Positions 1 through 7,922 of a stretch of DNA of 64,000 nucleotides are shown here, one piece after another. Numbering within the stretch: the stretch's first letter is position 1; each line of letters begins with the position of its first letter. The notes under the pieces were generated by a model. That model was given only the letters and a program-made list of their open reading frames with translations. It did no database searches and was not told the origin of the DNA. This DNA is from Stappia albiluteola (GTDB lineage: Bacteria > Pseudomonadota > Alphaproteobacteria > Rhizobiales > Stappiaceae). Both the position numbers and the translations under genes were made by a program. The stretch spans positions 62,001 through 126,000 of the forward strand of contig NZ_JACFXV010000031.1 in assembly GCF_014050225.1 (NCBI RefSeq), in the 5' to 3' direction.

Positions 1-335
1 TGTCCGGCCGCCTCGCCGGGGCTGGCGGCACCGCTGGTGTCCTGCAGCTTCATGCGATCACCATGCCTGCGGCCGTCGCAAACCCCACCGTGGCCGGCAG
101 GGCGAAACAGAACCGCAGCATTCAGATCAGAAATATTATTTTATCACAGCCCACTTCGTGCGGTTAGCGGGAATGAGGCCGGACAGGTCTGCGCGCGGGA
201 TACCCGCCGCTATCCGAAGTGTGATCGCAATCCGCCGCAAGGCCACTGGCCAACCCTGCCGTTCGCACCTAATCATTTGCATTCCGTCCCAACAGGCCGG
301 ACGAAACGCAAATATAACGGAGGCAGGATCGCCAT
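1..335. other. left-edge region without a supported gene
   Basis: I see no open frame here with convincing protein character; the short frames are GC-rich low-information peptides. The stretch contains an AT-rich patch near 127-145, against a GC-rich background, and runs into the AraC-type gene, so it probably holds that gene's promoter. A purine-rich ribosome site (around 319-327) precedes the start at 336. A gene entering from the left edge cannot be excluded. Confidence 0.5.
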
Positions 336-1262
336 ATGGACGTGCTCAACGATATCCTCGATACCCTGAACCTCCGGGGTGTCCTGTATTTCCGCACCGA
401 TTTTTCGTCGCCCTGGTCGGTGACGGTGCCCGACCTCAGCCAGGCGGCGCGCTTCCATCTGGTCGTGCAGGGCCATTGCCACGTGCAATTCCCCGACGGC
501 GAGGCGGTCGATCTCGGGCCCGGCGACCTGGTGCTGATCCCGCGCGGGCGCAGCCACGTGCTGGCCGACGCCGCCTGTGCCGCCGCACCCGAGCTTGAGA
601 CCGTTTTGAAGGCCGTCGGCTACAAGGGCGACGGCGTGCTTGTCGTCGGCGAAGGCGATCCCAATGCCACCACCCAGATGGTCTGCGGCCACTACACGTT
701 CCGAAACGGCGCCGATCACCCGATCCTGCGGGCGCTGCCCGACCATCTGGTGACCTCGGCATCCGTGCGGGCACGCGAACCGTGGCTCGACGAGATGCTG
801 CGGCTGGTCGTGCGCCGGGTCTTTTCCGACGAGATGGGTTCGACGGCAGCGGTCACCCGCCTGTCAGAGATCGTCTTCATCGAGCTGCTGCGCGTCGGCA
901 TCGGCCAGAGCCAGGAGTTGCAGGCGATCCTGTCGGCCTTCCGCGACAAGCAGATCGGCCGCGCCCTGCAACTCATCCATGCCCGCCCCGCCGATCCCTG
1001 GACGGTGGAAAGCCTTGCGAGCGAAGTCGGCATGTCGCGCAGCCGCTTCGCCGAGCGCTTCAGCGAGATGATGGGCACCGGACCGATGGCCTATCTCGCC
1101 GACTGGCGGCTGCAGAAGGCACTGTCCCTGCTCGACGACCAGCACTGCAGCGTGCAGCAGGTGGCGATCCAGACCGGCTACCAGTCGCCGGCCGCTTTCA
1201 GCCGCGCCTTCTCGGGAAAATTCGGCCTGGCGCCGACCGAATATCGCAGGAATGCCGCTTAA
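336..1262 (+). CDS. AraC-family transcriptional regulator with N-terminal cupin
   Basis: Predicted cytoplasmic DNA-binding regulator of 308 residues. The N-terminal half (about 1-190) reads as a cupin_6-type sensor domain, with a beta-rich stretch of the form FPDG..VDLGPGDLVLIPRG near 50-70. The C-terminal ~100 residues hold two helix-turn-helix units: EVGMSRSRFAERF and, later, AIQTGYQSPAAFSRAF, followed by the family-typical GLAPTEYRR end. This architecture is shared by many rhizobial AraC proteins that control small metabolic or redox genes. The target is unknown; the divergent neighbour lies off the window and the next genes downstream are 640 bases away. The start is chosen for length and the preceding purine-rich site. 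Confidence 0.92.
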   Translation: MDVLNDILDTLNLRGVLYFRTDFSSPWSVTVPDLSQAARFHLVVQGHCHVQFPDGEAVDLGPGDLVLIPRGRSHVLADAACAAAPELETVLKAVGYKGDGVLVVGEGDPNATTQMVCGHYTFRNGADHPILRALPDHLVTSASVRAREPWLDEMLRLVVRRVFSDEMGSTAAVTRLSEIVFIELLRVGIGQSQELQAILSAFRDKQIGRALQLIHARPADPWTVESLASEVGMSRSRFAERFSEMMGTGPMAYLADWRLQKALSLLDDQHCSVQQVAIQTGYQSPAAFSRAFSGKFGLAPTEYRRNAA

Positions 1263-1905
1263 CTTTCACGATCCGTTGCAGGGCGTCCCAAACGCTTTGC
1301 GACCTATCCCATACTGATCGGGCCTGATTGATCCAGCGTCCGATCTTGCGCATCGTCTCCCTCGTCAAATGCCGGCGGCTGAAACGCCCCGGATGACGAG
1401 GGAGGCAGGATGCAAGAGGCAACGCAAATCGGGAAAGCCAGGCTTGCGGCAGCAATGCCGAGGCCGCTCACCGCCACGCGTCAGCCTCGCTACGGCGCGC
1501 CGCATGTCGTCGGCAAGCCGCACCGCCTGTCCTCCCCCCTGTTTCGATTTCTCGGTTTCGCCGGAGCTCTCGCCGGCGGAAGGCTTTCGAGCGGCATGAA
1601 CAGCCGCCTTGTCGCTCCCTGGACGGTTGCGCAAGCGGCGATCGACCGCGCCGTACGAAAGCTGAAGAAGAACCCGGGCGGCCTGTTTTCGGGCCCAACG
1701 GGCGGGAGCGCAGCGCGGTTTCGCAAGACCCGCGACCAGAGTTCGGGTGCCGATGGAACCGGCCGGTATCAAGCCCCTTGTGCCGACGGATCGATCGTCA
1801 CCCGCCCCATCGGCCAGTCGCCCAAAGCGAAAGCCGGCATTCGGTTCCCCACCGCCGGCTCAATGGCTGCATGACATAGAAACTGGACACAGAGAGGAAT
1901 TCCCG
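1263..1905. other. 640-base gap between the AraC gene and the DUF4142 gene
   Basis: No supported gene. Both strands have open frames of 75-150 codons (for example plus 1410-1874 and minus 1365-1772), but they overlap one another, are Arg/Pro/Gly-rich and show no domain-like pattern, as expected from chance in GC-rich DNA. The last 15 bases contain the AGAGAGGAA-like ribosome site of the next gene. A decayed gene is possible but I cannot show it. Confidence 0.45.
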
Positions 1906-2442
1906 ATGTTCAACACGCTGAAAATCGCTGCCGCCGCGGCCGTCGTCGCCGGTTCCTTCATCGCTCCGGCCGTCGCCGAAGACAAGATGAACGACCTGGA
2001 GATCGCGCATACCGCCTACACCGCCGGCAACCTCGACATTCGCTACGCCCACCTTGCGCTGGCCCTCAGCGAGGACGCCTCGGTGCGCGAATTCGCCTCG
2101 ACCATGATCCGCGACCACAGTGCGGTGAACGACGAGGCCGTCGCCCTTATCACCAAGCTGAAGGTGACGCCGCAGGACAACGGCCTCAGCCAGGCCCTGG
2201 TCAAGGGTGCGGCGGAGAAGCGCGCCGAGTTCGTCAAGCTCTCCGGCAAGGCCTTCGACTGCGCCTATGCCAAGAACGAGCTCGGCTACCACCAGATCGT
2301 CAACCAGACCGTCGAAGGCAAGTTCATCCCGGAAGCGACCGTCGCTCCGCTGAAGGACCTGCTGAAGAGCGCGCTCGTGACCTTCAAGGCGCATGAAAAG
2401 CACGCCGAGAACATGGTCAAGGGCCTGAACTGCGGCGCCTGA
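1906..2442 (+). CDS. exported DUF4142 family protein (ferritin-like helical bundle)
   Basis: Protein of 178 residues with a clear Sec signal peptide (about 1-24, ending near PAVAED). The mature part is mostly helical and matches the DUF4142 pattern: an early helix with AHTAYTAGNLDIRYAHLAL, a second with MIRDHSAVNDEAVAL, and a last one with HEKHAENMVKG. DUF4142 proteins are periplasmic four-helix bundles of unknown biochemical role, often found beside redox or stress genes. I chose the ATG at 1906 because it follows AGAGAGGAAT at good spacing and begins the signal peptide; an upstream extension to 1747 would bury the signal. One base separates it from the cupredoxin gene, so the two are probably co-transcribed. 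Confidence 0.85.
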   Translation: MFNTLKIAAAAAVVAGSFIAPAVAEDKMNDLEIAHTAYTAGNLDIRYAHLALALSEDASVREFASTMIRDHSAVNDEAVALITKLKVTPQDNGLSQALVKGAAEKRAEFVKLSGKAFDCAYAKNELGYHQIVNQTVEGKFIPEATVAPLKDLLKSALVTFKAHEKHAENMVKGLNCGA

Positions 2443-2443
2443 T

Positions 2444-2785
2444 ATGCTCCGCATCCGCAAAATCGGTGGCGCCCTTCTGGGCGCCATCATCCTGCTGACC
2501 GCGGCATGCGGAAACGGCGCCTTCGCCGGCGAGACGCACCAGGTGGTCATCGAGCGGTTCGAATTCGTGCCCGCCACGATCACGATCCGCGCGGGCGACG
2601 CGATCGAATTCGTCAACCGGGATATCGCGCCGCATACCGCGACCGAGGTCGAGGGAGAGTGGGATACGACCGAACTAGCCAAGGGACAGGCGTCGCGGCT
2701 CGAATTCGCGGCGGCCGGTACGTCGGACTATTTCTGCGCCTTCCACCCGCACATGAAGGGGAAGGTGATCGTCACCCCGCAGTGA
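2444..2785 (+). CDS. small periplasmic cupredoxin (plastocyanin/azurin-like)
   Basis: Exported blue-copper-like protein of 113 residues. A hydrophobic signal segment spans about 9-28; the motif LTAAC around Cys22 could be a lipobox, but cleavage after the later Ala-rich stretch is also possible. The mature domain has the plastocyanin fold signature: PHTAT with His64, then Cys98, His101 and Met104 in the C-x-x-H-P-x-M loop, a complete type-1 copper ligand set. It probably carries electrons or copper in the periplasm. It starts one base after the DUF4142 gene, which suggests that the two exported proteins work together. Confidence 0.88.
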   Translation: MLRIRKIGGALLGAIILLTAACGNGAFAGETHQVVIERFEFVPATITIRAGDAIEFVNRDIAPHTATEVEGEWDTTELAKGQASRLEFAAAGTSDYFCAFHPHMKGKVIVTPQ

Positions 2786-2825
2786 CTCATCCAAACTTAC
2801 CAAGGCGTCACAACAGGAGACCCAG

Positions 2826-3215
2826 ATGCCCATCGTCGATCATCTCAGCGTAGGCGTTCCCAATATCGCGGAAGCCCGCAAGTTCTACGACCCGGTCATG
2901 GAGACCGTCGGCGCCAATTGCCTGGCGGCCAGCGACGGCTTCGCCGCCTACGGCAAGGACCGCGTCGAATTCATCATCATCCTGCCCTTCGACGGCAACG
3001 CGCCGACCGGCGGCAACGGCACCCATATCGCGCTCGTCGCCGCTGCGCCGGCCGCCGTCGATGCGGCCTATCGGGCGGCGCTTGCCAATGGCGGCACCGA
3101 CGAAGGCGCCCCGGGACCGCGTGAAGGCTACCCGATCCCCAACGTCTATACCGGCTATGTGCGCGATCCCTTCGGCAACAAGCTGGAAGTGATCCACAAC
3201 GGCTTCGCCGGCTGA
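2826..3215 (+). CDS. VOC (glyoxalase/bleomycin-resistance) superfamily protein
   Basis: Cytoplasmic protein of 129 residues with a single VOC-type beta-alpha-beta-beta-beta arrangement. The N-terminal strand carries HLSVGV with His6 as the first likely metal ligand; the end carries RDPFGNKLEVIHN, the usual C-terminal VOC strand, whose Glu is the expected last ligand. The middle GTHIAL strand supplies another His. Members include glyoxalases, dioxygenases and resistance proteins, and many small rhizobial ones are uncharacterised; the substrate cannot be read here. It has its own ribosome site (CAGGAGA just before 2826) and lies 40 bases after the cupredoxin gene, so it may be read from the same transcript. 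Confidence 0.88.
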   Translation: MPIVDHLSVGVPNIAEARKFYDPVMETVGANCLAASDGFAAYGKDRVEFIIILPFDGNAPTGGNGTHIALVAAAPAAVDAAYRAALANGGTDEGAPGPREGYPIPNVYTGYVRDPFGNKLEVIHNGFAG

Positions 3216-3397
3216 TCGCTCACACAGTTTCAGCAGGCACCTGCGAAAGGGCCTGTCATGCCCGGGTCTCTCTCTTCCCCGGCCGGCATGGCAGGCCTTT
3301 TCCGCATCCCGTTCGTCTTGCAATACGAACCGGCCTCATGCCATTTGCGAGGCTGCAAACATCGGATCCGGCGCGAGCCAAAGACGGAGAGCAGCGC

Positions 3398-3976
3398 ATG
3401 AGCGGCATCGAAGGCCTGTTGCGGGACGTGCGGGCCTGCACGCTTTGCGCCGGACTGCCGCTCGGACCGCGTCCGATCCTTCAGGCGGCCGAGGGCGCCA
3501 GGATCCTGATCGCCGGCCAGGCGCCGGGCCGCAAGGCGCACGAGCGCGGCCTCCCCTTCGACGATGCTTCCGGCGACCGGCTGCGCGCCTGGCTCGGCGT
3601 CGACCGCGACACGTTCTACGACGCCTCGAAGATCGCCATCCTGCCGATGGGTTTCTGCTTCCCCGGCACCGGGAAAAGCGGCGACCTGCCGCCAAGACCC
3701 GAATGCGCGCCGCAGTGGCGCCGGACACTGCTCGACGCCCTTGAAAACGTCGAACTGACGCTGGTGATCGGCCAGTACGCACAGGCCTGGCACCTGGGCG
3801 CCCGCCAGTCCGACAATCTGACCAAAACGGTGCAGGACTGGCGCTCGTTCTGGCCGCAACTGCTGCCGCTTCCCCATCCAAGCCCGCGCAACCTGCGCTG
3901 GTTCAAACAAAATCCCTTCTTCGAAACCGACATCCTTCCCGTCCTTCAAGACAGGGTCAAAAGCCTGATCGGCTGA
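3398..3976 (+). CDS. uracil-DNA glycosylase superfamily protein
   Basis: Predicted cytoplasmic DNA-repair-fold protein of 192 residues. Motif A is GQAPGRKAHERGLPF, at about 36-50, matching the Gly-x-x-Pro-Gly loop of the UDG superfamily. Near the end, LPHPSPRN matches motif B, the HPS-type DNA-intercalating loop. The cysteines near the start (CTLCAGLPLG) recall those that hold the iron-sulfur cluster in family 4/5 enzymes, but only two are close together there, so a cluster is uncertain. The linking sequence typical of UdgX is absent. Glycosylase activity is inferred from the family only. I prefer the ATG at 3398, behind GGAGAGCAG, over an upstream ATG at 3338. Confidence 0.82.
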   Translation: MSGIEGLLRDVRACTLCAGLPLGPRPILQAAEGARILIAGQAPGRKAHERGLPFDDASGDRLRAWLGVDRDTFYDASKIAILPMGFCFPGTGKSGDLPPRPECAPQWRRTLLDALENVELTLVIGQYAQAWHLGARQSDNLTKTVQDWRSFWPQLLPLPHPSPRNLRWFKQNPFFETDILPVLQDRVKSLIG

Positions 3977-4086
3977 ACGCCCCCGGCTCAGGGAACAGTA
4001 TCTGCAATGCGCCTTGCGCGACGCGGCCAGAAAAACGCAGGATGCCCGCAATCATTTTCAGTAAACGATTCGACGGGATTTTCCTG

Positions 4087-5145
4087 ATGCAGGCCAGCCG
4101 CCCCTACCCCGTGTTCGACGGGCACAACGACACCCTGCTGAAGCTTGAGCTTCAGGCCGGGACGCCGAAGGACGGCTCCTTCATCGACGGCAATCCATTC
4201 ACCCATATCGACCTGCCGCGGGCGCGCGAAGGTGGGTTCGCCGGCGGCCTCTTCGCCATGTTCGTGCCTTCGGTGGTCGCCCGGAACGGCGAGTTGTCCT
4301 TCAATCCGGCCGATCCGGCGAATTTCGCGGAGATCGACCAGCAGACCGCCCTCGGTCTCACGCTACGCCTTGTCGCCCGCGCCGAACGCCTGGCGCGCGC
4401 CAGCAAGGGCGGGATTTCAATCGTGCGATCCACCGCCGAGACCCGCGCGGCAATCGATGCCGGCCGTCTCGCGGTGATGCTGCATATCGAGGGCGCGGAG
4501 GCGATCGACACGGATTTCGTCGCGCTCGAGGTGCTTCGCGCAGCAGGCCTGCGTTCGCTCGGCCCGGTCTGGAGCCGCAGCAACGCCTTCGGCCACGGAA
4601 CCCCGATGGCCTGCCCCTCGTCGCCCGATACCGGGCCGGGACTGACGGATGCCGGCAAGGCGCTCGTTACCGCCTGCAACGAGCTGAAGATCCAGATCGA
4701 CCTGTCGCACATCACCGAAAAGGGCTTCTGGGACGTGGCGAAGCTGAGCGACGCGCCGCTGGTCGCCTCCCACTCCAATGCACATGCCATCTCGCCGTCG
4801 GCGCGGAACCTGACCGACAACCAGCTTGCAGCCATCGCCGAAAGCCGCGGCCTCGTCGGCCTCAATTTCCATACCGGCTTCCTGCGGCCGGACGGCCGGG
4901 CGACCTCGGACACGCCGGTCGAGCTGATGGTGCGCCATCTCGACCATATGCTGTCGATCCTGGGAGAAGACGGCGTGGCGATCGGCTCGGACTTCGACGG
5001 CTGCCTGGTGCCGAAGGAAATCAGGGACGCCGCCGGCCTGCCGAAGTTGACGGCGGCCATGGAGGCCGCCGGCTACGGCAGGGAACTGATCGAAAAGATC
5101 TGCTGGAAGAACTGGCTTTCCGTACTGGAACGCGCCGGCATCTAG
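4087..5145 (+). CDS. membrane dipeptidase family protein (peptidase M19)
   Basis: Zn-dependent dipeptidase-like enzyme of 352 residues in the amidohydrolase-type TIM-barrel fold. The ligand pattern of M19 enzymes is visible: FDGHND near the start (His13 and Asp15), HIEGAEAI with the bridging Glu, DLSHIT and ASHSNAHA with the two later His residues, and GSDFDG for the catalytic Asp. There is no signal peptide, so it is probably cytoplasmic, as usual for bacterial members, which cleave dipeptides including some with D-residues. The annotated start is the ATG at 4087 just before the family's N-terminal VFDGHND strand; an alternative ATG at 4042 would add 15 residues. Its stop codon lies at the very edge of a palindromic repeat. 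Confidence 0.9.
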   Translation: MQASRPYPVFDGHNDTLLKLELQAGTPKDGSFIDGNPFTHIDLPRAREGGFAGGLFAMFVPSVVARNGELSFNPADPANFAEIDQQTALGLTLRLVARAERLARASKGGISIVRSTAETRAAIDAGRLAVMLHIEGAEAIDTDFVALEVLRAAGLRSLGPVWSRSNAFGHGTPMACPSSPDTGPGLTDAGKALVTACNELKIQIDLSHITEKGFWDVAKLSDAPLVASHSNAHAISPSARNLTDNQLAAIAESRGLVGLNFHTGFLRPDGRATSDTPVELMVRHLDHMLSILGEDGVAIGSDFDGCLVPKEIRDAAGLPKLTAAMEAAGYGRELIEKICWKNWLSVLERAGI

Positions 5146-5261
5146 AGCATATCCCGCCAAATCTGAATCGGATTTGGCGATAAGGATATGCTCAAAGCAT
5201 TGATCCTGGAGCGATTTCTTGATCCACGAAAGCGATCCCGCTTTCGTGGAAAGCGCTCTAG
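5142..5261 (+). repeat. palindromic interspersed repeat, family 1, copy A
   Basis: About 120 bases bounded by CTAGAGC (5142-5148) and GCTCTAG (5255-5261). Inside are nested inverted repeats: GCATATCC (5148-5155) with GGATATGC (5184-5191), and CCAAATC with GATTTGG between them. A second perfect 11-base hairpin follows, with arms 5224-5234 and 5239-5249 of the form CCACGAAAGCG/CGCTTTCGTGG. It begins inside the stop codon of the dipeptidase gene and may act as its transcript end. Other copies lie at 5663-5777, 48991-49104 and 55377-55492. The minus strand of the element is open in one frame and encodes KKSLQDQ..EHIL.AKSDSD. Confidence 0.9.
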
Positions 5262-5322
5262 CAGACGGCGGCAAGAGGCTGCAACGTGCCGCGGCAGCCG
5301 GAAGAGGGGAATGGAGCGCGGA

Positions 5323-5640
5323 CTACTCCGCCGCCGAACAACGGGTCGCATCCGCTTCCGCGTCGATGCGCTCCTCCAGGAACGCCGCGATATTGAGGGC
5401 GACCGCGTGCAGGCGCTTCAGCTCCGCCTCCCGGCGCGAGCCGGCGACGATCTCGCGGACATTGCTGCTGAGCGCGCCATTGCCGAAGCGGCCGGCCGTG
5501 CGCACGATGAACCGGTACAATCCGCCATCCGCCGCCATGGGCGTATGCAGGATCTCGCCCACATGCTGCTCCGCAAAGCGAAGGGAATCGTCTAGCGTCG
5601 GTGTCGTAGCGCGCGGTGCCGGCATTCTTCTGCTCATCAT
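5323..5640 (-). CDS. small hypothetical protein between two repeats
   Basis: 105-residue open frame on the minus strand that I do not recognise. It reads as a plausible folded protein: mostly helical, with a helix RFAEQHVGEI near 21-30 and amphipathic C-terminal helices rich in Arg, Glu and Ala (REAELKRLHAVALNIAAFLEE). It has no signal peptide, membrane segment or obvious metal motif. Two adjacent ATG codons (5640 and 5637) could start it. It sits alone between family 1 repeat copies A and B. Overlapping frames on both strands are open too, so the reality of this gene is moderately uncertain. Confidence 0.5.
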   Translation of the reverse strand: MMSRRMPAPRATTPTLDDSLRFAEQHVGEILHTPMAADGGLYRFIVRTAGRFGNGALSSNVREIVAGSRREAELKRLHAVALNIAAFLEERIDAEADATRCSAAE

Positions 5641-5974
5641 TCGGTCGGGATATGGCTTTGCCAGTGCATATCCCGTTCAAATCGAACCGATCTGAACGAC
5701 AAGAAAATACTCAAAGCATTTATCCCGGAGCGATTTTGCGTCCTTCAGGTGAGTTCGCCTGAATGGGAAGCGCTCCAGGGCCAATCCTTCGAACCGGATT
5801 GAACTGTGAGCCGATTCGCCGGAGAATCCAAAAAACATTAACGAGAAGTTAAACTTTCGACTTATCAGCAATCCGTGATGGAATATGCGCCCGATCTTCT
5901 GCCGGCTTGCATGGACGAAAAAAACGAGGCGAGAAATTCTCGCGACAGCTTGAGAGGATAATTCGGAAGCCGCA
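5641..5974. other. intergenic region holding a degenerate repeat and the channel gene's leader
   Basis: No gene supported. The left half is a diverged family 1 repeat (5663-5777). The right half is AT-richer than the surroundings (about 5815-5880) and ends in a GAGAGGA purine tract at 5953-5959, some 15 bases before the ATG of the potassium channel gene. The AT-rich patch is the likeliest promoter area for that gene. Confidence 0.55.
5663..5777 (+). repeat. palindromic interspersed repeat, family 1, copy B (degenerate)
   Basis: This stretch keeps the same order of blocks as copy A but with many changes: GTGCATATCCCG, then CAAATCGAACCGATCTG, AAAATACTCAAAGCATT.ATCC.GGAGCGATTT, a variable hairpin (TTCAGG...CCTGAA) and GGGAAGCGCTCC at the end. 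The distal hairpin arms differ completely in sequence from copy A yet still pair, while the GGAGCGATTT core is kept. It lies 23 bases from the 5' end of the small hypothetical gene. Confidence 0.75.
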
Positions 5975-6772
5975 ATGAAAGGGATCGAAAAGACTGGCGC
6001 AGGATCGTTCCGGGAAGGTCTGCGGGAGCTGTATTACGGCGACGAGCGGCGATCGAAAAGATTTCGCGTCGTATTGCTCGCTTTCGATCTGCTGACGATC
6101 GGCTATTTCATCATTTCCTCGATGCTAGACCCGAATACTACCGATCACACCATCGACTATCTGATCGCGTCTGTTCTGGCGCTCGACTATACTGCACGGC
6201 TCGCCATAGCCAATCGCCCCTGGAGGGCGGCGATTGAATTTACCGCGATCACAGACCTTGTCGTCATATTGTCGCTGGTCGCTTCGGCCTTCGTGGAAAA
6301 CCTCGGCTTCCTGAGGGTTGCGCGCATGCTGCGGCTGCTGCGCTCCTACCATGTGGTGAAGGAACTGCGCTCGATTTCACCCTATTTCCGGCGCAACGAG
6401 GAGATCATCCAGTCGAGCGTCAACCTGCTGGTCTTCATCTTCGTCGTCACAGCCATCGTCTATGTCACCGAGGGTCACCAGAATCCGTCGATCAATACCT
6501 ATCTCGACGCGCTCTATTTCACCGTGGCAACCCTGACGACGACGGGCTTCGGCGACATCACGCTGACCGACAGCTTCGGCCGGCTGCTTGCGGTGGTCAT
6601 CATGGTCTTCGGCGTCGCGCTGTTCCTGCGTCTCGTCCAGACGATCTTCCGGCCGCAGAAGGTTTCCTATACCTGCCCCGATTGCGGGCTGACGCGCCAC
6701 GATCCGGATGCGGTGCACTGCAAACATTGCGGCCGCACGATCCACATCCGTACGGAAGGCGAGTGGCTGTAG
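5975..6772 (+). CDS. voltage-gated-type potassium channel with C-terminal zinc ribbon
   Basis: Inner-membrane ion channel subunit of 265 residues. Hydrophobic segments follow the six-helix K+ channel plan: S1 near 32-50, S2-S3 near 60-105, an S4-like arginine helix (FLRVARMLRLLRSYHVVKELR), S5 near 145-165, the pore helix and S6. The selectivity filter reads TTTGFGDI, diagnostic for potassium. After S6 the protein ends in a short cytoplasmic tail with CPDC, 14 residues, then CKHC: a rubredoxin-like zinc ribbon. The tail could be a metal- or redox-sensing gate, but this is inference. The gene stands alone, with a repeat and AT-rich leader upstream. Confidence 0.9.
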   Translation: MKGIEKTGAGSFREGLRELYYGDERRSKRFRVVLLAFDLLTIGYFIISSMLDPNTTDHTIDYLIASVLALDYTARLAIANRPWRAAIEFTAITDLVVILSLVASAFVENLGFLRVARMLRLLRSYHVVKELRSISPYFRRNEEIIQSSVNLLVFIFVVTAIVYVTEGHQNPSINTYLDALYFTVATLTTTGFGDITLTDSFGRLLAVVIMVFGVALFLRLVQTIFRPQKVSYTCPDCGLTRHDPDAVHCKHCGRTIHIRTEGEWL

Positions 6773-6830
6773 GATACGAACCGGCGGCGCGGTACCGTGT
6801 CGCACGCGGCAAATCCGTTGCAAACGTTGA

Positions 6831-6840
6831 GTAAATTTAC
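6831..6840. promoter_or_regulatory. perfect 10-base AT-rich palindrome upstream of mbfA
   Basis: GTAAATTTAC is a perfect palindrome 57 bases before the mbfA start, in an otherwise GC-rich gap. In rhizobia, mbfA-type genes are known targets of the iron regulator Irr, whose sites are AT-rich palindromes. This site does not match the longer Irr consensus I remember, so its role as an operator or promoter element is only suggested by position. Confidence 0.35.
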
Positions 6841-6896
6841 GCTACCTTGGCCCGACCCGAACCTGCGGGCGACAGAATTCAGGCATCCGGGGGCAC

Positions 6897-7853
6897 ATGA
6901 AGCGTTTTGACGATTTGAGCGAAGCGGAAATCCTCGCGCTAGCCATTTCCAGCGAAGAAGAGGATTCCCGCATCTACCAGGCCTTTGCCGGCCGGCTGCA
7001 GGCGGATTACCCGGCATCCGCCGCGCTGTTCGGCGCGATGGCGGAGGAAGAACGCCAGCACCGCCATCTGCTGCTTGAGCTCTATCAGCGCAAATTCGGC
7101 GATACGCTGCCCTACATCACCCGCCAGGACGTGAGGGGCTTTCTGAAGCGCAGGCCGATCTGGCTGATGGAGAACCTGCGCATCGACGCGGTCCGGCGCC
7201 AGGCGGAGATCATGGAATTCGAGGCTGCGCAGTTCTATGCCAAGGCGGCGGCGCGCGCCCGCGACGTCGATGTGCGCAAGCTGCTTGGCGACCTTGCCGA
7301 AATCGAGCGGGGGCACGAGGCGAAGGCAGGCGAACTGGGCAAGGCGGCCGCCGAAACCGGCGCCTATGACGAGGAAAGGGAGACGGCGCACAGGATCTTC
7401 GTCCTCCAGGTCGTGCAGCCGGGACTTGCCGGACTGATCGACGGCTCCGTCTCGACGCTCGCGCCGATCTTCGCCGCCGCCTTTGCCACCGGGCGCTCGT
7501 GGGATGCGTTCGTCGTCGGCCTTGCCGCTTCCATCGGCGCGGGGATCTCGATGGGGCTGACGGAGGCCCTTTCGGACGATGGCGAAATCACCGGCCGCGG
7601 CTCGCCATGGCTGCGCGGCGTCGTCTGCGGCGTCATGACGGCGCTTGGCGGGCTCGGCCATACGCTGCCCTACCTCATTGCCGATTTCTGGACCGCGACG
7701 GGCGTTGCCGGCGCCGTCGTCGCCGTCGAGCTGCTGGCGATCGCCTGGATCCGCTGGAAATACATGGAAACCCCGTTCCACTCGGCCATCGTGCAGGTGG
7801 TGCTGGGGGGATTGCTGGTGCTGGCGGCGGGCGTCTTCATAGGCTCGGCCTGA
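6897..7853 (+). CDS. mbfA: membrane-bound ferritin: rubrerythrin-like di-iron domain fused to VIT1-type transporter
   Basis: Inner-membrane iron exporter of 318 residues. The cytoplasmic N-terminal domain (about 1-165) is an erythrin-like four-helix bundle with two E...ExxH-type repeats: [20 protein letters not shown], and later [11 protein letters not shown] and [10 protein letters not shown], which give the di-iron ligands. The C-terminal part (about 175-318) has membrane helices homologous to plant/yeast vacuolar iron transporters, with [14 protein letters not shown] and the [15 protein letters not shown] turn. This fusion is the rhizobial MbfA, which protects against iron overload and peroxide. 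The length and domain order are as expected. It stands alone; regulation by an iron-responsive repressor is likely from family knowledge. Confidence 0.93.
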   Translation: MKRFDDLSEAEILALAISSEEEDSRIYQAFAGRLQADYPASAALFGAMAEEERQHRHLLLELYQRKFGDTLPYITRQDVRGFLKRRPIWLMENLRIDAVRRQAEIMEFEAAQFYAKAAARARDVDVRKLLGDLAEIERGHEAKAGELGKAAAETGAYDEERETAHRIFVLQVVQPGLAGLIDGSVSTLAPIFAAAFATGRSWDAFVVGLAASIGAGISMGLTEALSDDGEITGRGSPWLRGVVCGVMTALGGLGHTLPYLIADFWTATGVAGAVVAVELLAIAWIRWKYMETPFHSAIVQVVLGGLLVLAAGVFIGSA

Positions 7854-7922
7854 GGTAACATAGTTGGACGAAAGGCAATTCTCGGTCCAGACTGGGATGC
7901 CGCTGCGGTATGGAGGTACCCT

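Noticed and set aside
1410-1874. 154-codon plus-strand frame in the gap before the DUF4142 gene
   Set aside because: No signal, domain or ribosome site, and equally long frames overlap it on the minus strand. Left unannotated.
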